A stretch of 10,729 bases of DNA from the NCBI GenBank assembly GCA_002421995.1, contig DISP01000078.1, forward strand, positions 1-10,729, given 5' to 3'. The translations under genes were made by a program, and so were the position numbers. Within the stretch, counting starts at the first letter, position 1; each line of letters opens with the position of its first letter. This DNA comes from Bacteroidales bacterium UBA6207. Lineage in GTDB: Bacteria; Bacteroidota; Bacteroidia; Bacteroidales; F082. Below are positions 7,131-10,729 of the stretch, piece after piece. The notes beneath the pieces were generated by a model, which ran no database searches, was not told where the DNA came from, and saw only the letters and a list, made by a program, of their open reading frames with translations.

Positions 7131-7210
7131 CAGTTCGCCCCGTCGCTCAGTTCGCTCAGTTCGCTTCGTTCGCTTCGTTCGCTAAAGTCGCTTCGTTCGC
7201 TCAGTTCGCT
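7131..7210. repeat. Tandem array of nine-base units (consensus nnnTTCGCT), copy 2
   Basis: Nine units: CAGTTCGCC, the 8-nt CCGTCGCT, CAGTTCGCT twice, TCGTTCGCT twice, AAAGTCGCT, TCGTTCGCT and CAGTTCGCT, then a run of six C. The vocabulary and orientation are the same as in the array before the DUF4834-like gene, and the first three units line up with the first three there. It ends 115 bases before the GH97 start. It carries no open reading frame of note and cannot fold into hairpins because only one orientation is present. Confidence 0.93.
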
Positions 7211-7285
7211 CCCCCCACGATGGTAATGAAATCACTTCTATAGCTTCGGGGATTTTTTCAGCAAGCACTATCCTGTTCTTTTTCC

Positions 7286-7293
7286 TATTTTTG
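7286..7293 (+). promoter_or_regulatory. Probable -7 promoter box for the GH97 gene
   Basis: TATTTTTG matches TAnnTTTG exactly and lies 32 bases before the start codon. No TTTG is present at the 19-base spacing upstream, where the sequence reads AAGC, so the -33 element is weak or replaced by an activator. Confidence 0.48.
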
Positions 7294-7325
7294 GAGAAAT
7301 ATTCAAATCCCTAAAATATTCGACC

Positions 7326-9296
7326 ATGCCACGTCCATTGCTTAAAACCATCCTCCTGCTGATGGCATTGCTGCCCTGCGGTCTGTCAGCACAGCAATAC
7401 AAATTAGTGTCGCCCGACGGAAATCTGCGGCTACTGATCACACACCAAAACGGCTTCAGCTTCAGTGTTTTTCGTGCCGATAAAATTGTTGTGAACAAGG
7501 TTGTCGCGGGTTTGACAATGAACGAGGGACGGAGTACAGACCATGGCAAGCTTGCCCACAAAAAGTTCTTCAGCGGCAATGACCACATTCTGGCCGAAGT
7601 GCCCTGCAAACAAAAAAACATTGACGCCGCCTACAACGCCCTGACTTTGAAAGACAATAACGGGTTCAGGGCCGATTTCAGGTTGTACAACGATGGCTTC
7701 GCCTATCGCTTTGCTGATGAATGGACAAGCGCAGCCTTTGTGAAAAACGAAACACTCGAAATGAGTTTTCCCGACAGTACCATGAGCTGGTTTCCGGAAG
7801 AAGAAAGCATGTATTCGCACAACGAAAGGCTCTACAAACACTTAGATGTGAGCGCTATCGGAAACGGGCGTTTTTGCAGTTTGCCGGTGTTGTTTCAAGC
7901 TGCAGGGGGCACAAAAATCCTGCTCACCGAAACAGCCTTGCATGACTATCCGAATATGTTTTTGCAAAAGACTGCTGCAGCTACGCTTTCGGGAGTTTGG
8001 CCGAAAGTGGTGCTTGAGGCAGTGCCTAACGCGGAGCACGGCCCCGACCGCAACCAGCTGATCACCGCCGAGGCTGCCTATATTGCCCGCACAGGCACTG
8101 CACGCGACTTTCCATGGCGGGTCTTCATCATCGGCGACGAAAAGACACTGATTGAAAGTACGCTCGCCTATCAATTGGCCCGACCACCAAAGGATGACGA
8201 CTACAGCTGGGTGAAACCCGGAAAGGTGGCATGGGACTGGTACAATGCCAACAATATCTTCGGGGTGGATTTTGCATCGGGACTCAATACTGCCACCTAT
8301 AAATACTATATTGATTTTGCAGCTGAAAATGGCATTGAATATGTGATTCTGGACGAAGGCTGGACCAAAAGCACCACCGAGATAATGGCTTTCAACCCTG
8401 ATATGGACGTGCAGGAGCTCATCCGCTATGGCGAAAGCAAGGGCGTGGGCATCATCCTTTGGGTGCTCTGGAAACCACTGAACGACAATATGGAAGAAAT
8501 TCTGACCACCTACAAAAGCTGGGGAGCCAAAGGCATCAAGGTTGACTTTATGCAACGTTCCGATCAGGAGATGGTGCGCTCCTACGAAGCCATTGCCGCG
8601 TTGGCCGCCAGGCTGCATCTGCTTGTTGACTTTCACGGTGCTTTCAAGCCCCAGGGTCTGCAACGCAGCTATCCCAATGTGCTCAACTTTGAAGGTGTGA
8701 TGGGTGCCGAAAACAACAAATGGAGCAAACACATCACCCCCGACCACAACCTCACCATCCCCTTCATCCGTATGGCAGCTGGCCCGATGGACTATACGCC
8801 TGGTGCGATGGTAAATGGCGGAAAGGACGACTTTGCCATCCGCTGGAACCGCCCCATGAGTCAGGGCACACGTGCCCATCAGGTGGCCATGTATGTGGTG
8901 TATGAAGCACCCCTGCAGATGCTCTGCGAATCGCCCTCTGTCTATCGCAGGGAACAGGAGACGGTGGACTTCATCACCGGCATCCCCACCACCTGGGACG
9001 AGACAAGGGTGCTCGAAGCTGCCATTGGCGACTACCTTGTGCTGGCCCGCCGCAAAGGCGACGACTGGTACATCGGCGGCATGACTGATTGGGAAGCACG
9101 CACTTTTATCATTCCCACCCACTTCCTTCGTGGCAGTTATGATGTCGTATCCTACGCCGACGGAATGAATGCCGAAAAGTTTGCCGAAGACTATCGCATT
9201 CTGAAACATACAGTTACATCAGGAGATACACTCAGAATTGAGATGAAACCCGGAGGAGGTTTTGCTGCCATCCTTCGAAAAAAGCATGATTTTTGA
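7326..9296 (+). CDS. Secreted GH97 glycoside hydrolase, retaining (alpha-galactosidase-like) type
   Basis: 656 residues, normal for GH97. Residues 1-22 are a Sec signal peptide (KTILLLMALLPCGLSA, cleavage before QQYK). The cysteine at 18 follows proline and is not a lipobox, so the product is probably periplasmic. Domains are an N-terminal beta-sandwich (about 24-290, opening KLVSPDGNLRLLI), a TIM barrel (about 295-560, with VAWDWYN, YVILDEGW, GIKVDFM and LLVDFHGAF) and a C-terminal beta-domain. D407 in GIKVDFM aligns with the nucleophile of the retaining alpha-galactosidase BT1871. G438 in FHGAF replaces the base glutamate of inverting SusB, and E462 in GAEN aligns with the acid glutamate, 55 residues after D407 as in BT1871. 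The alignment is from memory. The gene follows a tandem array and a -7 box. No SusC/SusD genes are adjacent. Substrate is inferred only. Confidence 0.92.
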   Translation: MPRPLLKTILLLMALLPCGLSAQQYKLVSPDGNLRLLITHQNGFSFSVFRADKIVVNKVVAGLTMNEGRSTDHGKLAHKKFFSGNDHILAEVPCKQKNIDAAYNALTLKDNNGFRADFRLYNDGFAYRFADEWTSAAFVKNETLEMSFPDSTMSWFPEEESMYSHNERLYKHLDVSAIGNGRFCSLPVLFQAAGGTKILLTETALHDYPNMFLQKTAAATLSGVWPKVVLEAVPNAEHGPDRNQLITAEAAYIARTGTARDFPWRVFIIGDEKTLIESTLAYQLARPPKDDDYSWVKPGKVAWDWYNANNIFGVDFASGLNTATYKYYIDFAAENGIEYVILDEGWTKSTTEIMAFNPDMDVQELIRYGESKGVGIILWVLWKPLNDNMEEILTTYKSWGAKGIKVDFMQRSDQEMVRSYEAIAALAARLHLLVDFHGAFKPQGLQRSYPNVLNFEGVMGAENNKWSKHITPDHNLTIPFIRMAAGPMDYTPGAMVNGGKDDFAIRWNRPMSQGTRAHQVAMYVVYEAPLQMLCESPSVYRREQETVDFITGIPTTWDETRVLEAAIGDYLVLARRKGDDWYIGGMTDWEARTFIIPTHFLRGSYDVVSYADGMNAEKFAEDYRILKHTVTSGDTLRIEMKPGGGFAAILRKKHDF

Positions 9297-9335
9297 TGTT
9301 CGATATGCTGTAATCACTGCTGATAATAACACAAA

Positions 9336-10610
9336 ATGGAGCTCCTCATTATCCTTGCACTAATCCTTTTGAACGGGCTTTTTTCAATGGCCGAGATGGC
9401 GATGGTATCCGCCCGAAAATTTAAACTGGAGTCGCAAAAACGCAAAGGCAGCAAGGGTGCGGCCATTGCACTGGCCCTCTCGATCAATCCCGGACGCTTT
9501 CTAAGCACCGTGCAAATCGGCATCACCCTGATCGGCATCCTGCTGGGTATCTACAGCGGTGAAAACATCACCGGCGATCTGATGAAAATCATTGAACGTT
9601 TTCCGCTGCTTGCCCCTTATGCCCATACCCTCGCTGTTTTTGCCATCGTGGTGATTGTCACATATCTTTCGATACTCTTTGGCGAGCTGTTGCCCAAACG
9701 CATTGGAATGGCTAAACCTGAAACCATTGCCTCGGCATTGGCCCGCCCTATGCAACTACTTTCTATGGTGACAGCCCCTTTTGTTTGGTTGCTGACACAA
9801 TCCAACGAAGGGTTGCTGAAGATATTTGGCATCGCGCAACAAAATGAAAGCAAAGTAACGGAAGAAGAACTGAGGTCGCTGGTGAAAGAAAGTGCCGAAG
9901 GTGGTGAGATACAAGACATTGAATCGAACATCGTGTCAAGGGTGTTTGAGCTGGGCGACCGCAAGGTGGGCTCACTGCTCACCCATCGCTCCGACCTGGT
10001 GTTCTTCGACCTCCACGACAGCCGCTCTGTAATTTTGCAGAAAATCAGTCAGGAAAAACACTCCGCCTATCCGGTAATCACCGGTAACAATCCCGATGAG
10101 GTGCTGGGTATTGTGCTGTTGAAAGACCTTTTTGAGCCAACGCAACAGAACCATTTAGAGCTGTCGGCCTACCTGCGTGAACCGGTGTGGGTGAACGAAT
10201 CGGTGTATGCCTACAAGCTGCTGGAGCTTTTCAAGCAAAAACGGATGCACTATGCCATTGTGGTGGATGAATACGGCACCACCGTGGGCATGATCACCAT
10301 GGACGATGTGCTCGATGCGCTGGTGGGCGATATGACCGAAGCCGGTCAGGATGAATATGAAGTGGTAAGGCGCGACGAAAACAGCTGGCTCATTGACGGC
10401 CAATATCCTGTGATTGAATTCAGAAAACAATTCGATATCCCTGAAGATGAGGAAGAAGCCGACTATCATACCCTGGCAGGTTTGCTGATTCATGTTTCAG
10501 AAACACTGCCGCAGGTGGGCGACAGGATCATGGTGGGCAATTACATCTTTGAGGTGGTGGACAAAGACGGACAACGCATAGACAAAGTGATGGTGACTTT
10601 GAAGGGGTGA
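9336..10610 (+). CDS. CNNM/CBS-domain membrane protein with CorC_HlyC domain (hemolysin-family, ion transport-related)
   Basis: 424 residues in three parts. Residues 1 to about 175 form a CNNM (DUF21) membrane domain with helices near 1-24, 57-73, 97-116 and 138-154, and with the marks LLNGLFSMAEMA (11-22) and FGELLPKRIGMAKP (115-128). About 205-330 is a CBS pair, with HSAYPVI and LGIVLLKDL in the first repeat and HYAIVVDEYGTTVGMITMDD (305-324) in the second. About 338-424 is the CorC_HlyC domain. Bacterial members include CorC/MpfA-type proteins linked to magnesium or cobalt handling. The name hemolysin is historical and no toxin activity is implied. The start is the only good ATG, 39 bases after the GH97 stop. 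No terminator separates the two, so read-through from GH97 is possible although the functions look unrelated. Confidence 0.93.
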   Translation: MELLIILALILLNGLFSMAEMAMVSARKFKLESQKRKGSKGAAIALALSINPGRFLSTVQIGITLIGILLGIYSGENITGDLMKIIERFPLLAPYAHTLAVFAIVVIVTYLSILFGELLPKRIGMAKPETIASALARPMQLLSMVTAPFVWLLTQSNEGLLKIFGIAQQNESKVTEEELRSLVKESAEGGEIQDIESNIVSRVFELGDRKVGSLLTHRSDLVFFDLHDSRSVILQKISQEKHSAYPVITGNNPDEVLGIVLLKDLFEPTQQNHLELSAYLREPVWVNESVYAYKLLELFKQKRMHYAIVVDEYGTTVGMITMDDVLDALVGDMTEAGQDEYEVVRRDENSWLIDGQYPVIEFRKQFDIPEDEEEADYHTLAGLLIHVSETLPQVGDRIMVGNYIFEVVDKDGQRIDKVMVTLKG

Positions 10611-10619
10611 CGGGTTGGA

Positions 10620-10658
10620 AGTTCAAAGTTCAAAGTTCAAAGTTCAAGGTTTAAGGTT
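10620..10658. repeat. Seven-base tandem repeat (AGTTCAA)
   Basis: Four perfect AGTTCAA units (10620-10647) are followed by a diverged GGTTTAA and a partial GGTT. The array begins ten bases after the CNNM gene stop. Simple repeats of this type are, from general experience, frequent between genes in environmental Bacteroidota. Seven is not a multiple of three and all three frames differ, so it is not coding. No terminator hairpin was found between the gene and the array. Confidence 0.9.
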
Positions 10659-10670
10659 GCCGTGTAGCAA

Positions 10671-10729
10671 GTAACGTTTTGTAGAAGGAGGTAACGTTTT
10701 GCCGGAAGGAGGTAACGTTTTGCCAGAAG
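10671..10729. repeat. Tandem repeat of about 20 bases, cut by the window edge
   Basis: Three units start with the constant core GTAACGTTTT at 10671, 10691 and 10712. They are 20, 21 and at least 18 nt long. The first unit continues GTAGAAGGAG, the second GCCGGAAGGAG and the third GCCAGAAG before the window ends. The joins create AAGGAGG at 10685-10691 and 10706-10712, a perfect Shine-Dalgarno-like string with no start codon at the right distance. The array probably continues past the window. Confidence 0.85.

Noticed and set aside
7842..9209. Long minus-strand open frame (455 codons) opposite the GH97 gene
   Set aside because: It lies entirely antisense to a clearly homologous GH97 protein and its translation shows no recognisable family; such long shadows arise from codon bias on the coding strand.
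9336..10610. Hemolysin toxin
   Set aside because: The architecture is CNNM plus CBS pair plus CorC_HlyC, an ion-transport-related membrane protein; the hemolysin label is historical.

Overview
The window looks like chromosomal DNA of a Bacteroidota bacterium, probably a Bacteroidales-type or related environmental lineage. The evidence is a perfect Bacteroidota promoter (TTTG, 19 nt, TACCTTTG) in front of rpmH, a DUF4834-type small membrane protein, a GH97 glycosidase with a signal peptide, and AT-rich gaps between genes of moderate GC. All recognised genes lie on the plus strand.

Layout: (1) the 3' end of a membrane transporter gene, probably MFS, closed by a strong intrinsic terminator; (2) an AT-rich gap with a small dyad; (3) pepD, a cytosolic M20-type dipeptidase; (4) rpmH (ribosomal protein L34, 48 aa) with its own promoter and terminator; (5) a gap of about 560 bp whose second half is a tandem array of nine-base units ending mostly in TTCGCT; (6) a tight three-gene cluster: a DUF4834-like protein, a YfhO-family polytopic membrane protein and a GT-B glycosyltransferase (4-nt gap, then an ATGA overlap); (7) a gap of 330 bp with a second, shorter array of the same nine-base units; (8) a secreted GH97 glycosidase whose residue pattern fits the retaining (alpha-galactosidase-like) branch; (9) a CNNM/CBS/CorC_HlyC membrane protein; (10) two further, different tandem arrays (7-nt and about 20-nt units) running to the window edge.

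The genes are mostly housekeeping or envelope functions. The YfhO protein and the glycosyltransferase are translationally coupled and probably act on the same cell-envelope glycan, with the DUF4834 protein as a small membrane partner of unknown role. The GH97 enzyme stands alone, without SusC/SusD partners in view. There is no clear defence system, phage, transposase or CRISPR array. The least explained signal is the pair of nine-base arrays on either side of the three-gene cluster. They share a nearly identical 22-base stretch at their 5' ends, including the same one-base-short unit, so they look like copies of one dispersed element rather than independent simple repeats.
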